A stretch of DNA of 64,000 nt from the NCBI RefSeq assembly GCF_028622115.1, contig NZ_CP097263.1, forward strand, positions 6,820,001 through 6,884,000, in the 5' to 3' direction. A model generated the notes under the pieces. The model did no database searches, was not told the origin of the DNA, and saw only the letters and a list, made by a program, of their open reading frames with translations. The translations under genes and the position numbers were made by a program. Below are positions 36,974-45,766 of the stretch, in pieces. The stretch comes from Kutzneria chonburiensis. GTDB lineage: Bacteria; Actinomycetota; Actinomycetes; Mycobacteriales; Pseudonocardiaceae. Numbering within the stretch: position 1 is the first letter of the stretch; each line of letters starts with the position of its first letter.

Positions 36974-36977
36974 GGCA

Positions 36978-37448
36978 TCAGCGCTGGGGCTGCTGCTGGG
37001 GCTGCTGCATCTGCTGCGGCGGGGCCTGCTGGTACTGCTGCTGTTGCTGGGCCTGCGGCTGGTGCTGCTGCGCGGCGTGCTGCTGGGCCGGCTGGTCGTT
37101 GGGCACGATGTAGACGGCAGTGCCGTAGGCAGCGACCTCGCTCATCGTCTGGGCGATCTCGTTGCAGTCGAACCGCATGGCCAGCACGGCGTTCGCGCCG
37201 TAGCCCATGGCCTGCTGGCAGAGCCGGCCCAGCGCCTCGTTGCGGGAGTCGCTGAGCATCTGGGTGTACTGGGTCACCTCGCCGCCGCCGAGGGACTTGA
37301 GACCGGCCACGAAGTTCACGCCGATGGCGCGGCTGCGCACGGTGAGGCCGAACACCTCGCCGAACACGTGGGTGACCCGGCAGCCGGGCACGTCGTTCAT
37401 GGTCGAGATCAGGATGGGGAACTGCGGGGGCGCGCTTGGCTGGGACAT
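36978..37448 (-). CDS. YbjQ/UPF0145 family protein with Gln-rich tail
   Basis: This 156-residue protein has residues about 10-115 as a YbjQ domain (VFGEVFGLTVRSRAIG, RNEALGRLCQQAMGYGANAVLAMRF), a fold related to dodecin-like pentamers. The last 40 residues are almost only Gln, Pro and Ala. It may bind metal or help assemble the envelope, but the family role is not established. The Gln tail is unusual for the family. Confidence 0.88.
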   Translation of the reverse strand: MSQPSAPPQFPILISTMNDVPGCRVTHVFGEVFGLTVRSRAIGVNFVAGLKSLGGGEVTQYTQMLSDSRNEALGRLCQQAMGYGANAVLAMRFDCNEIAQTMSEVAAYGTAVYIVPNDQPAQQHAAQQHQPQAQQQQQYQQAPPQQMQQPQQQPQR

Positions 37449-37521
37449 GTTCCCGGATCGTAGACGGGCACTGTCCCTTTCGGACTCGGTATTCGGTGCC
37501 CGATGCCCTACCGTGACGAGC

Positions 37522-38487
37522 GTGAGTGACGACGTGCTCGTCATCGGGGCCGGTGTGATCGGCCTGACCACCGCGGTGTGCCTGGCCGAGGCGGGCGTGC
37601 GGACCAGGGTGATGAGCACCGACCTGCCGCGGCAGACCACGTCGGCGATGGCCGGCGCGATGTGGGGCCCGGCCTTCGCCGAACCAGCCGATCGGGCCCT
37701 GGACTGGAGCCGGGTCGGCCTCGACGAGTTCACCCGGCTGGCCCGCGATCCGGCCACCGGCGTCCGCCTCACCCGCGGCCGGATGGCCAGCCGCGGTGCG
37801 CTGCCGCTGGACGACCCGCCGCCGCAGGTCACGATGGTCCCGGACCGGGTTGACCTGCGTCGCGCCGAGCTGCCGGCCGGCTTCACCAGCGGGCAGTGGG
37901 CCCGCGTTCCGCTGATCGACATGCCGCGCTATCTGGGCTACCTCACCGGCCGGCTGACCGCGGCCGGCGGCCGGCTGGACATCCGCACGGTCGGTCGGCT
38001 CAGCGAGGTCGTCGACGAGGCGCCGGTGCTGGTCAACTGCAGCGGCGTCGGGGCCCGGCGACTGGTGCCGGACCTGACCGTGCGAGCGTGTCGCGGGCAG
38101 CTCGTGGTGGTGGCCAATCCGGGCATCGAGGAGTTCTTCCTGGAGATCTCCACCGAGCCGGAGTTCACCCACTATTTCCCGCACGGGGACCAGGTTGTGC
38201 TCGGCGGCGTGTCCACCGTCGGCGACTGGCGGCTGGAGCCCGACGCGGCCATCGCCTCGGCCATCCTCGAGCGCTGCGCCGCCGTGGAGCCGCTGCTGGC
38301 CGGCGCCCCGATCCTGGAGCACCGCGTCGGCCTACGCCCCGAGCGCGCGGCCATCCGGCTCGAAGCCCGCGCGCTCGCCGGCCGGCCCATCGTGCACTGC
38401 TACGGCCACGGCAGCCTGGGCGTCACCCTGTCCTGGGGCTCCGCCCGCGAGGCCGCCGACCTGGCCAAGGCACTGATCCAGGGCTAG
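37522..38487 (+). CDS. FAD-dependent D-amino-acid oxidase-like enzyme
   Basis: This 321-residue protein has an N-terminal FAD-binding VIGAGVIGLTTAV and the DAAO-type C-terminal GHGSLGVTLSWGSA. The middle contains CRGQLVVVANPG and the substrate-domain HYFPHGDQVVLGG. D-amino-acid oxidases deaminate D-amino acids and could use those freed from peptidoglycan, which would fit the wall-active genes downstream, though that link is speculation. The GTG start has little visible ribosome-binding site. Its stop overlaps the convergent lacI-type gene. Confidence 0.88.
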   Translation: MSDDVLVIGAGVIGLTTAVCLAEAGVRTRVMSTDLPRQTTSAMAGAMWGPAFAEPADRALDWSRVGLDEFTRLARDPATGVRLTRGRMASRGALPLDDPPPQVTMVPDRVDLRRAELPAGFTSGQWARVPLIDMPRYLGYLTGRLTAAGGRLDIRTVGRLSEVVDEAPVLVNCSGVGARRLVPDLTVRACRGQLVVVANPGIEEFFLEISTEPEFTHYFPHGDQVVLGGVSTVGDWRLEPDAAIASAILERCAAVEPLLAGAPILEHRVGLRPERAAIRLEARALAGRPIVHCYGHGSLGVTLSWGSAREAADLAKALIQG

Positions 38488-39500
38488 ACCGGCCGGCCCG
38501 TCGAGTTGCGGGCGACCAGCGTCGGCTGGAACAGGATCTGCTGGTGGGCGTGCTGTTCCGGCTGCTCGCACTCGGAGATCATCAGCTCCGCGGCCATCCG
38601 GCCCATCTGGTACGTGGGCTGCCGGATCGTGGTCAGTGGCACGGCCGCCGACTCGGCCGCGTAGATGTCGTCGTAGCCGACCACCATGACGTCCTCGGGC
38701 ACCCGCACCCCGGCCCGCAGCAGCACGTGCATGACACCGACGGCCAGCAGGTCGTTGGCGCAGAACACGGCCCGCGGCTTTCGCTTGCCCTGCAACAACT
38801 TCTCCCCGGCGGCCCGGCCGGACGCCACGTTCATCGCCGGCACGACCACCTCCTGCAGGCCACCGCCCAGCGCGATGCCGGCGTTGCGCAGCGCGGCCTT
38901 GACGCCGGCCCGGCGGTCGGCGCACTGCCGGATGGCCGACGGCCCGGTGACGAAGGTGATCTCCTTGTGGCCCAAGCTCAACAGGTGCTCGGCGGCCAGC
39001 CGTCCGCCGGCCACGTTGTCCACCGACACGGAACACTGGTCGGTGCCCAGCGCCGCCCGGTCGACCAGGACCACCGAGGTGCCGACGTCGCGCAGCTGCC
39101 GCAGCCGCGTCGAGTCGTCGTGCACGGGCGTGATGAGCACGCCGGCGACCTGCTGCTCCTGGAGCACGCGCAGGTAGTTGCGCTCCTTGTCGTCGGACTC
39201 GTCGGAGTTGCCGAGGATGACCACGTACCCGTTGCCGTTGGCCACGTCCTCGGCCCCACGGGCGATGTCGGTGAAGAACGGGTTGGTCACGTCCATCACC
39301 ACCAGCCCGAGCACCTGACTGCGGCCGGCCCGCAGGGTGCCGGCCGCGCCGTTGCGCACGAAGCCGAGCTCGCCGATGGCCTGCTCGACCCGCAGCCGGG
39401 TGGCGTCGGCGACGACCTCGGGCCGGTTGAGCACGTGCGAGACCGTGCCGACGGACACGCCGGCCAGCGCGGCGACGTCCTTGATGCCCACGCGTCGCAT
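38484..39500 (-). CDS. LacI-family transcriptional regulator
   Basis: This 338-residue protein has the N-terminal LacI HTH with hinge (IKDVAALAGVSVGTVSHVLN, residues 5-25) and a sugar-binding core (LGLVVMDVTNPFFTDIARG, VVGYDDIYAAESAAVPLTTI). It is divergent from the secreted hydrolase/propeller genes. Two TTGAAnnnnTTCAA palindromes, one in this divergent gap and one before 42619, are the likely operators. Its effector is probably a mono- or oligosaccharide. Confidence 0.94.
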   Translation of the reverse strand: MRRVGIKDVAALAGVSVGTVSHVLNRPEVVADATRLRVEQAIGELGFVRNGAAGTLRAGRSQVLGLVVMDVTNPFFTDIARGAEDVANGNGYVVILGNSDESDDKERNYLRVLQEQQVAGVLITPVHDDSTRLRQLRDVGTSVVLVDRAALGTDQCSVSVDNVAGGRLAAEHLLSLGHKEITFVTGPSAIRQCADRRAGVKAALRNAGIALGGGLQEVVVPAMNVASGRAAGEKLLQGKRKPRAVFCANDLLAVGVMHVLLRAGVRVPEDVMVVGYDDIYAAESAAVPLTTIRQPTYQMGRMAAELMISECEQPEQHAHQQILFQPTLVARNSTGRPV

Positions 39501-39634
39501 GGCGGTCCTCCTCCGATTGAAACGTGTAACAACTCAAGTAGGGCCAGCTTAGGGTACTCCGCGCACGAAATTCCCAGCTACAGGGGTTGTCAACGGCATC
39601 TCGGTTTCAAACTGCGCCGTTCGGCCCAACCTTC

Positions 39635-39664
39635 TTGACGGCCCTGCCGGCCCGCTGTTTGAAT
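39635..39664 (+). promoter_or_regulatory. Candidate promoter for the HTH-hydrolase-propeller operon
   Basis: TTGACG (39635-39640) and TTGAAT (39659-39664), 18 bp apart, resemble -35 and -10 elements of a housekeeping promoter. The -10 lies inside the LacI-type operator that follows, so binding would block transcription. No transcript evidence is available. Confidence 0.45.
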
Positions 39665-39672
39665 CATTTCAA
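39659..39672. promoter_or_regulatory. Candidate LacI-type operator 1
   Basis: TTGAATCATTTCAA is a palindrome with TTGAA and TTCAA half-sites four bases apart. The same arrangement recurs at 42545-42558 in front of the second operon. AT-rich symmetric sites like this stand out strongly in this GC-rich region. Confidence 0.65.
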
Positions 39673-39700
39673 TGAACACGGCAGACAGCGGGGGGCTGTG

Positions 39701-39913
39701 ATGCTGACATTGACCACCGACGGCGCCATGAACCGGAACGACGTGACCCTGCTCGGCCTGCTGGCCACCGGGTTGCCCGCGGATTCCGTGGCCAAGCGGC
39801 TGAATCTGAGCCCGCGCACGCTGCGCCGACGGCTGCGCGAGGTGTGCGACAAGGTCGGGGCCGGCACCCCGATCGAGGCCGTCGCCTGGGCGGCCCGCCG
39901 CAATCTCATCTGA
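39701..39913 (+). CDS. Small LuxR-type HTH protein
   Basis: This 70-residue protein is almost only a GerE/LuxR DNA-binding domain: LLGLLATGLPADSVAKRLNL and SPRTLRRRLREVCDKVGAGT, ending VAWAARRNLI. It has no receiver or ligand domain. ATG 39701 follows GGGGGCTGTG; more upstream codons are open but would run through the operator. It is the first gene of the operon and 31 bp before the hydrolase, so it may be a local activator or co-regulator. Confidence 0.8.
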   Translation: MLTLTTDGAMNRNDVTLLGLLATGLPADSVAKRLNLSPRTLRRRLREVCDKVGAGTPIEAVAWAARRNLI

Positions 39914-39944
39914 GCTGACCATCACTCATCTTCAGGAGCATTCC

Positions 39945-41336
39945 GTGACCGATGACGCACGCCTCGGTACGACCATGAGCCGCCGCTGGCTGTTCCGTGC
40001 CGCCGGTGTCGGCGCCGCCGCGCTGGCCGCCCCGGCCGTGGCCTCGGCGACGCCGCGGCCGGCCGTCACGCCCGCCGCCACCCCGTTGCAGCTGGGCAAT
40101 GTGTGCAGCTCGACGCCGCTGTTCACCGACACACGCTTCCCGATCGGCGCGTTCTGGCCACCGCCGCCGTCCGCGTCGACCGCCGCCAACTACGCCGACA
40201 TGGCGGGCGCCGGCTTCACCTTCTTCGTCACCGGCAACTACCAGCTCGACCCGCAGAGCATCGACTACGCGCTCGGTTTCGCCGACCAGAACAACCTCAA
40301 GGCGCTGGTGGCCACGGATCCGTCGGTCAAGGCGGTCGGCGAGATGTTCACCATCGACGACAGCCACTCCGGCCCGCTGACCATCAGCACCGCCGACGCC
40401 CGTGCGCTGGTCCAGCAGGCGACCGCGCGCTACGCCCGGCACACCTCCTTCGCCGGCTTCAGCCTCTACGACGAGCCGGACCTGTTGGGTTCCCGCAACG
40501 CCTCGCTGGGCAAGGCCACCCAGATCGTGCACGAGATGGCGCCGAGCGCGATGGCGTACACCAACCTCTCGTACGCGCTGGAAGTCGACTACGCCAAGAC
40601 GCTGAGCAACTTCGTCAGCCAGGTCGCGCCGCCGCTGATCTCCTTCGACTACTACCCGCTGCGCCGCGACGGCGAGGCGACGAACTTCTTCCAGTGCTGG
40701 GCCCAGGTCCGGCAGGCCGGTCTGGCCAGCGGGCTGCCGACCTGGACCTACATCCAGACGCTGTCCAGCGGCCTGCTCAAGGAGCCGACCGCGGCCGACC
40801 TGGCCTGGCAGGTCAACGTCAGCCTGGCCTACGGCTGCAAGGGCATCCAGTACTTCACCTACTGGACGCCGGATCCGGGCCGCGGCGAGGGCTTCGGCCC
40901 GGCGCTGATCGACCTGAACGGCACCAAGACCGTCCGCTACGGCTACGCCCAGACGCTGAACAACACGTGGCTGGCCCCGGTGGGCAAGGAGCTGCTGCCG
41001 CTGGTGTCGGAGTCGGTGGTGCACGCCAACGAGAGCACCCAGACGCCCGGCACCACGCCGTTCAGCCCGGACGGTTATCTCACGTCGGTGTCGGGAACCG
41101 TTGTGGTGGGCCGATTCCGCAGCCCGAACAGCGCGGTCAAGGACCGTTGGGTGTTCGTGGCCAACCGGTCCAACACCGCCGCGGCCAACGTCACCTTGAA
41201 CACCAACACCTCGACCGTGCACGGCATCGGCAAGTTCGACCCGAGCAAGGGCTCGTACACCGCGCAGTCCGGTTCGCAGATCACCGTGTCGCTGCCGGCC
41301 GGCGGCGCCGCCCTGTACCAGCTGAGCGCGTCATGA
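39945..41336 (+). CDS. Tat-secreted TIM-barrel glycoside hydrolase-like protein
   Basis: This 463-residue protein has a twin-arginine signal (MSRRWLFRAAGVGAAALAAP, residues 11-30). A probable TIM barrel follows, with candidate catalytic carboxylates Glu177 in GFSLYDEPD and Asp234 in ISFDYYPL, and the barrel-end IQYFTYWTPDP near 305. A C-terminal beta domain lies at about 350-463. The layout resembles clan-A-like glycoside hydrolases; the exact family is not recognised. The GTG start has AGGAG seven bases upstream. Its stop overlaps an ATG of the next gene. Confidence 0.75.
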   Translation: MTDDARLGTTMSRRWLFRAAGVGAAALAAPAVASATPRPAVTPAATPLQLGNVCSSTPLFTDTRFPIGAFWPPPPSASTAANYADMAGAGFTFFVTGNYQLDPQSIDYALGFADQNNLKALVATDPSVKAVGEMFTIDDSHSGPLTISTADARALVQQATARYARHTSFAGFSLYDEPDLLGSRNASLGKATQIVHEMAPSAMAYTNLSYALEVDYAKTLSNFVSQVAPPLISFDYYPLRRDGEATNFFQCWAQVRQAGLASGLPTWTYIQTLSSGLLKEPTAADLAWQVNVSLAYGCKGIQYFTYWTPDPGRGEGFGPALIDLNGTKTVRYGYAQTLNNTWLAPVGKELLPLVSESVVHANESTQTPGTTPFSPDGYLTSVSGTVVVGRFRSPNSAVKDRWVFVANRSNTAAANVTLNTNTSTVHGIGKFDPSKGSYTAQSGSQITVSLPAGGAALYQLSAS

Positions 41337-41350
41337 CCGGGGGGAACACC

Positions 41351-42406
41351 ATGAATCGTCGCAAAACCCTTGCGCCACTGGCGGTTCTGGTCGCGGTCAT
41401 GGCCGTGGTCGTCGGCGCCGCCTTCTCCTTCGGCGCACGCCAGGACACCAGCCGACCGGTCGCCGTGACCGCGGCCGCCGGCAGCGCGTCCGACGCGCAG
41501 CTGGTGTTGCGCACCACGGGCAACGACCTGCTGCACACCATCCGGTCCACCGCCAACCGGACCTGGACGGCCGCCGGCAGCCTGCTCGACCAGACCAGCC
41601 GGCCGTCGAGCACGATCACCCACATCGCCAGCACCTACGTCAACGGCGACCTGGACATCGTGCTCAGCGACGCGACCGGCGTCTACCTGGCGGTACGGCA
41701 CTCCGACGGCCGCTGGGAAGGCATACAGCGGATTGCCACCTGCGCCAACGTCACCTCGTTGGCCGCGGCCGCGGTCGGCACGGATCTCCAGGTCGTGATC
41801 GCGACCGACAGCGGCGCCAACCTCTTCCACGCCGTTCGCCACAGCGACGGCACATGGACCTCGCTCGGCGACGTGAAGAGCGTGGCCGGCGGGTTGACCG
41901 GGGCGATCACCCAGGTCGCTGCGGCCGGCGTGAACGGGCAGCTCCAGGTGGTGGCGCTGGCCGGGGGCAAGGTCATGCACGCCGTGCGGGACGCCGGCGG
42001 GACCTGGTCGAGCTTCGGCGACGTGCTCGCCGCGTACGACACCGGCCACGTGGTCGGTACGCCATCGGGGATCGCGGTGGGTGCGGTCGGCACCGGGCTG
42101 CAACTCCTGGTGCAGGGCGGTAACGGAACATCGTTGTGGCACATGGTCCGCGGCTCGGACGGCAACTTCAGTGCGCCCGGTGACGCGCTGAACGCCATGC
42201 ACCATCCGGGGACCTTCGTTTCCGTCGCGGCCGCGGGCGTCAACGGCGATCTCCAGATTGCCTTGGTGGACAACGCCGGCGCCGTGTGGCACACGATCCG
42301 GCACAGCGGCGACGGATCATGGGACGCGGCCGCACAGCTGACGTCATCCGTCGTGCCGGGTATGCCGCCGTCGGGCGTGGTGGAGGCGGCGATCGCCGGC
42401 AGCTGA
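41351..42406 (+). CDS. Secreted beta-propeller repeat protein
   Basis: This 351-residue protein has an N-terminal signal or anchor (LAPLAVLVAVMAVVVGAAF) and then six or so repeats of about 50 residues of the type LQVVxxxxxGxxxHxVRxxDGTWxxxGDV. The pattern is that of tectonin- or PLL-type lectin propellers. ATG 41351 has GGGGGGAA upstream; an ATG at 41333 overlaps the hydrolase stop as ATGA. With no catalytic module, it may be a carbohydrate-binding partner of the hydrolase. Confidence 0.8.
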   Translation: MNRRKTLAPLAVLVAVMAVVVGAAFSFGARQDTSRPVAVTAAAGSASDAQLVLRTTGNDLLHTIRSTANRTWTAAGSLLDQTSRPSSTITHIASTYVNGDLDIVLSDATGVYLAVRHSDGRWEGIQRIATCANVTSLAAAAVGTDLQVVIATDSGANLFHAVRHSDGTWTSLGDVKSVAGGLTGAITQVAAAGVNGQLQVVALAGGKVMHAVRDAGGTWSSFGDVLAAYDTGHVVGTPSGIAVGAVGTGLQLLVQGGNGTSLWHMVRGSDGNFSAPGDALNAMHHPGTFVSVAAAGVNGDLQIALVDNAGAVWHTIRHSGDGSWDAAAQLTSSVVPGMPPSGVVEAAIAGS

Positions 42407-42424
42407 TCCGTACGTAGTCCACTG

Positions 42425-42467
42425 AGGACGCTCGTCGGGCTGAAAAGGCCTGGCGGGCGTCCTTTTT
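42425..42467 (+). terminator. Rho-independent terminator after the first propeller gene
   Basis: AGGACGC (42425-42431) pairs with GCGTCCT (42457-42463), with further partial pairing inside the loop, and is followed at once by a T5 run. This is the most classical intrinsic terminator in the window and separates the two propeller operons. Confidence 0.8.
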
Positions 42468-42544
42468 CGTGAGCGGTGCGTGGCCGGATCCGGCCACACC
42501 AAAGCCTTTCCCGGTGTGCTCTTCGCTTGTAGCGTTGTTCTTGG

Positions 42545-42558
42545 TTGAAGCGATTCAA
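42545..42558. promoter_or_regulatory. Candidate LacI-type operator 2
   Basis: TTGAAGCGATTCAA has the same TTGAA-N4-TTCAA form as the site at 39659-39672. It overlaps a second inverted repeat, GAAGCG...CGCTTC (42547-42565). It lies 60 bp before the NlpC/P60-propeller start, in the right place to repress the second operon. Confidence 0.65.
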
Positions 42559-42618
42559 ACGCTTCCCGCCCCTGACGTTCATCGCTCCCTGACACATCAA
42601 GGTGAAGGTGGCATTCCC

Positions 42619-44106
42619 ATGTTCTCGTCCGCTGTTCGGACCGGCTCGACCACGTCCGGCCTGCGCCGGCTGATGACGGCCGGCCTGCTCACCGCCGTGG
42701 CCGCGAACGGCCTGACCACGTTCGCGGCCCCGCAGGCCGGCGCCGCGTCCTCGGTCGACGGCCCGATCACCCGCAGCGAGGTGCTGGCCAGAGCGCAGTA
42801 CTGGGTCGACAAGCATGTGCCCTACAGCCAGTCGGTGTACGCCCCCGATCCGCAGGGCCGCGGCTACCGCTCCGACTGCTCGGGCTACGTCTCGATGGCC
42901 TGGCACCTTGGCACCAGCCTGGTCACCCAGACCCTGCCGCAGGTCTCCACCCAGATCTCCTACGACGACCTGCTGCCGGGCGACGCGCTGGACAAGGAGT
43001 CGGAGCACGTCGTGCTGTTCGACCACTGGGTGGACGGCGCGCACACGCTGGCCCAGGTCTACACCGAGCCGGACTTCGGCCAGTTCGCCAAGCACGAGAA
43101 CTGGACCAGGTCGACGCTGCTGTCCGAGGGCTACCACGCCTACCGCTACAAGAAGATCGTCAACGACGTGGCCCAACCGCAGCCGCTGCAGATCGGCGCG
43201 ATCACCGGCAATGGCGGCCTTTTCCACACCATCCGCAACACCGACGGCACCTGGGCCGGCGGCTTCGGCGACGTTGACACGCAGGCCGGCCCCCTCGACA
43301 TCGTCGCCGCCGACGGCGCGCTGACCGGCGGCGACATGCAGATCGTGGCGATCTCCCGTGACGGCAAGCTGCACCACACGGCCCGCCTGGCCAACGGGAA
43401 CTGGCTGCCCTGGGGCGATGTGAACGCCCAGACCGGCGCGAGCTTCACCGCCGCCGATGTGGCCGTGGCCTCGGTGGACAACGAGCTCAACATCGTCGTC
43501 ACGGACACCGACGGCACTGTGTGGCACGCCATCCGCCACCTCGACGAGAGCTGGACCGCGTTCGGCAACGTCAACGTCGAGGCCGGCAGCGCCGACGGCA
43601 AGGCCGTCAAGGTCTCCGCCACCGCCGTGCACTCGCCGTCCGGCTCCGACACCGACCTGCACGTGGCCGTCACCAACGCCGACGGCAAGATCTGGCACAC
43701 CGGCCGCAAGCACGAGGACGGCACCTGGCTGCCCTTCGGCGACGTCGAGGTGCAGGCCGGCCCGCTGGCCAAGGTGGCCGACATCGCCATCGCCGGCACC
43801 GGCGTCGATCTGCAGATGCTGGCCGTGACGGCCGACGGCAAGATCTTCCACACCGGCCGCAAGTCCGACGGCACCTGGCTGCCCTTCGGCGACGTGATCG
43901 CCGCGACCGGCACCCCGTTGGCCAGCAACGCCGTCACGATCGACGCCGCCGGCGAGCCCAACGGCGATCTGCACGTGGTCATCGGCACCGCCGACGGCAA
44001 GGTCGTGCACACCGCCCGCAAGACCGACGCCACCTGGCTGCCCTTCGGCGACGTCGAGTCGCAGACCAGCAACCCCGGCACCGTCGTCAACGTCACCGCG
44101 GCCTGA
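42619..44106 (+). CDS. Secreted NlpC/P60-type amidase with beta-propeller domain
   Basis: This 495-residue protein has a signal peptide (to about residue 43), an NlpC/P60-like cysteine peptidase domain with Cys87 in YRSDCSGYVSMAW and His130 in SEHVVLFDHW, then from about 183 to the end six repeats of about 50 residues (for example DLHVAVTNADGKIWHTGRK, DGTWLPFGDV). NlpC/P60 enzymes cut peptidoglycan stem peptides or other amides. The propeller probably binds glycans. It is followed after 13 bp by a paralogue that carries the same propeller on a different catalytic head. Confidence 0.86.
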   Translation: MFSSAVRTGSTTSGLRRLMTAGLLTAVAANGLTTFAAPQAGAASSVDGPITRSEVLARAQYWVDKHVPYSQSVYAPDPQGRGYRSDCSGYVSMAWHLGTSLVTQTLPQVSTQISYDDLLPGDALDKESEHVVLFDHWVDGAHTLAQVYTEPDFGQFAKHENWTRSTLLSEGYHAYRYKKIVNDVAQPQPLQIGAITGNGGLFHTIRNTDGTWAGGFGDVDTQAGPLDIVAADGALTGGDMQIVAISRDGKLHHTARLANGNWLPWGDVNAQTGASFTAADVAVASVDNELNIVVTDTDGTVWHAIRHLDESWTAFGNVNVEAGSADGKAVKVSATAVHSPSGSDTDLHVAVTNADGKIWHTGRKHEDGTWLPFGDVEVQAGPLAKVADIAIAGTGVDLQMLAVTADGKIFHTGRKSDGTWLPFGDVIAATGTPLASNAVTIDAAGEPNGDLHVVIGTADGKVVHTARKTDATWLPFGDVESQTSNPGTVVNVTAA

Positions 44107-44119
44107 GAGGCGAACTTCC

Positions 44120-45682
44120 ATGCCTAGCAACGTTTTACGCGCCGCCGTCGCGGGCGCCGGCGTAGTCGCCGCACTGGCCACCGGCCCGCTCGCCTCGGCC
44201 GACACCGCGTCCACCGGCAGCCCGACCCTGTCCAACGCCGCGCTGGCCACGGCGTCGACCGCACCGTGCGAGGCCGGCGGCGTCACCGCCGCCGACAACG
44301 CACTGGCCCACCAGCTCTCGCCGACCCTGAACGGCCCGCGGCTCGGCCCGAGCGTCAACGGCTACCAGGTCTCCTGCGCCCGGGTGATCATCGAGACGGT
44401 CCAGGGCCGTGGCTTCACCAACTCGCGGGCCGCCGTGATCGCGGTGACCACCGCCATCACCGAGAGCAACCTCCAGAACCTCACCCAGGCCCTTGACCAC
44501 GACAGCCTCGGCCTGTTCCAGCAGCGGGCGTCGTGGGGCACGGTGGAGCAGCGAGAGAACCCGACCTTCGCCACCAACAGCTTCCTCAACCACATGGTCA
44601 ACCTGCCGCCGCAGTACCCGCGCTGGGACGTCGACCCGGACATCGGCGACGTGTGCCAGCACGTGCAGATCTCGGCCGACCAGGCCGCGTACGACCCCGA
44701 GGTGCACGACGCGACGGCCCTGGTCAACGCGCTGTGGAACAACACGTCCACGTCGCCGCAGCCGCTCCAGGTGCTGGCCGCGACCAGCAACGGCGGTCTG
44801 TTCCACACCATCCGCAACACCGATGGCACGTGGGCCGGTGCCTTCGGCGATGTCGAGGCGCAGATCAGCAAGCTCGACGTCGTCGCCGTCGATGCCGCCC
44901 GCACCGGCGGCGACACCCAGATCGTCGCGGTGACCCGGGACGGCCGCCTGTTCCACACCGCGCGGCTGGCCAACGGCAGCTGGCTGCCGTGGGGCGACGT
45001 GCTGGCCGTCACCGGCGCCGGCTTCAAGGTCGCCGATGTCGGTGTGACGTCGGTGAACAACGAGCTCAACGTGGTCGTCAGCGACACCGACGGCAACGTG
45101 TGGCACGCCATCCGCCACACCACGGAGGACTGGACCGCCTTCGGCAACATCAAGGTCGAGGCCGGCGACTACATCGGCAAGGCGGTCAAGGTCTCGGCCG
45201 CGGCGGTCAAGTCGCCCAACGGCGCCATCTCCGACCTGCACGTGGCCGTGGTCAACGACGCCGGCAAGATCTGGCACACGGCCCGCAAGTCCGAGGACGG
45301 CACGTGGCTGCCCTTCGGCGACGTCGAGACGCAGGCCGGCCCGCTGGCCCCGGTGGCCGACATCGCCATCGCCGGCACCGGCGTCGACCTGCAACTGGTC
45401 GCCGTCACGACCGACGGCAAGATCTGGCACACCGGCCGCAAGTCCGACGGCACCTGGCTGCCTTTCGGCGACGTCATCGCCGCCACCGGCACTCCCCTTT
45501 CCGGCGCCGCCACCATCGACGCCGCCGGCGAGCCCAACGGTGATCTGCACGTGGTCATCGGCACCGCCGACGGCAAGATCTGGCACACCGCCCGCAAGAC
45601 CGACGGCACCTGGCTGGGCATCGGCGATGTCGAGTCCCAGACCAGCAACCCCGGGGCGATCGTCAACCTGACGGCCGCCTGA
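44120..45682 (+). CDS. Secreted lysozyme-like domain fused to beta-propeller
   Basis: This 520-residue protein has a signal peptide (to about 28), a lysozyme-superfamily domain at about 50-200 with AITESNLQNL (candidate Glu115) and DHDSLGLFQQR (127-137), the pattern seen in actinobacterial peptidoglycan-hydrolase-like proteins, and a propeller from about 205 that is nearly the same as in the preceding gene. GAGAGG precedes the ATG by nine bases. The likely target is the peptidoglycan glycan strand or a similar polymer. Confidence 0.84.
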   Translation: MPSNVLRAAVAGAGVVAALATGPLASADTASTGSPTLSNAALATASTAPCEAGGVTAADNALAHQLSPTLNGPRLGPSVNGYQVSCARVIIETVQGRGFTNSRAAVIAVTTAITESNLQNLTQALDHDSLGLFQQRASWGTVEQRENPTFATNSFLNHMVNLPPQYPRWDVDPDIGDVCQHVQISADQAAYDPEVHDATALVNALWNNTSTSPQPLQVLAATSNGGLFHTIRNTDGTWAGAFGDVEAQISKLDVVAVDAARTGGDTQIVAVTRDGRLFHTARLANGSWLPWGDVLAVTGAGFKVADVGVTSVNNELNVVVSDTDGNVWHAIRHTTEDWTAFGNIKVEAGDYIGKAVKVSAAAVKSPNGAISDLHVAVVNDAGKIWHTARKSEDGTWLPFGDVETQAGPLAPVADIAIAGTGVDLQLVAVTTDGKIWHTGRKSDGTWLPFGDVIAATGTPLSGAATIDAAGEPNGDLHVVIGTADGKIWHTARKTDGTWLGIGDVESQTSNPGAIVNLTAA

Positions 45683-45700
45683 GCCCCCTCCCCGGGGAAA

Positions 45701-45737
45701 GGCCGCTCGGCCGTCACCAGTGGACGGCCGAGCGGCC
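45701..45737 (+). terminator. Terminator hairpin after the propeller operon
   Basis: Perfect 15-base arms, GGCCGCTCGGCCGTC and its complement, flank a 7-base loop, 19 bp after the stop codon. There is no T run, as is common in actinomycetes. Confidence 0.7.
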
Positions 45738-45766
45738 GCTCGAGCCACCTTCCCTCCCCGAAAATG

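Noticed and set aside
39515-39537. TTGAAACGTGTAACAACTCAA as a third LacI operator
   Set aside because: The half-sites are not symmetric at the four-base spacing seen in the two good copies, so support is too weak.
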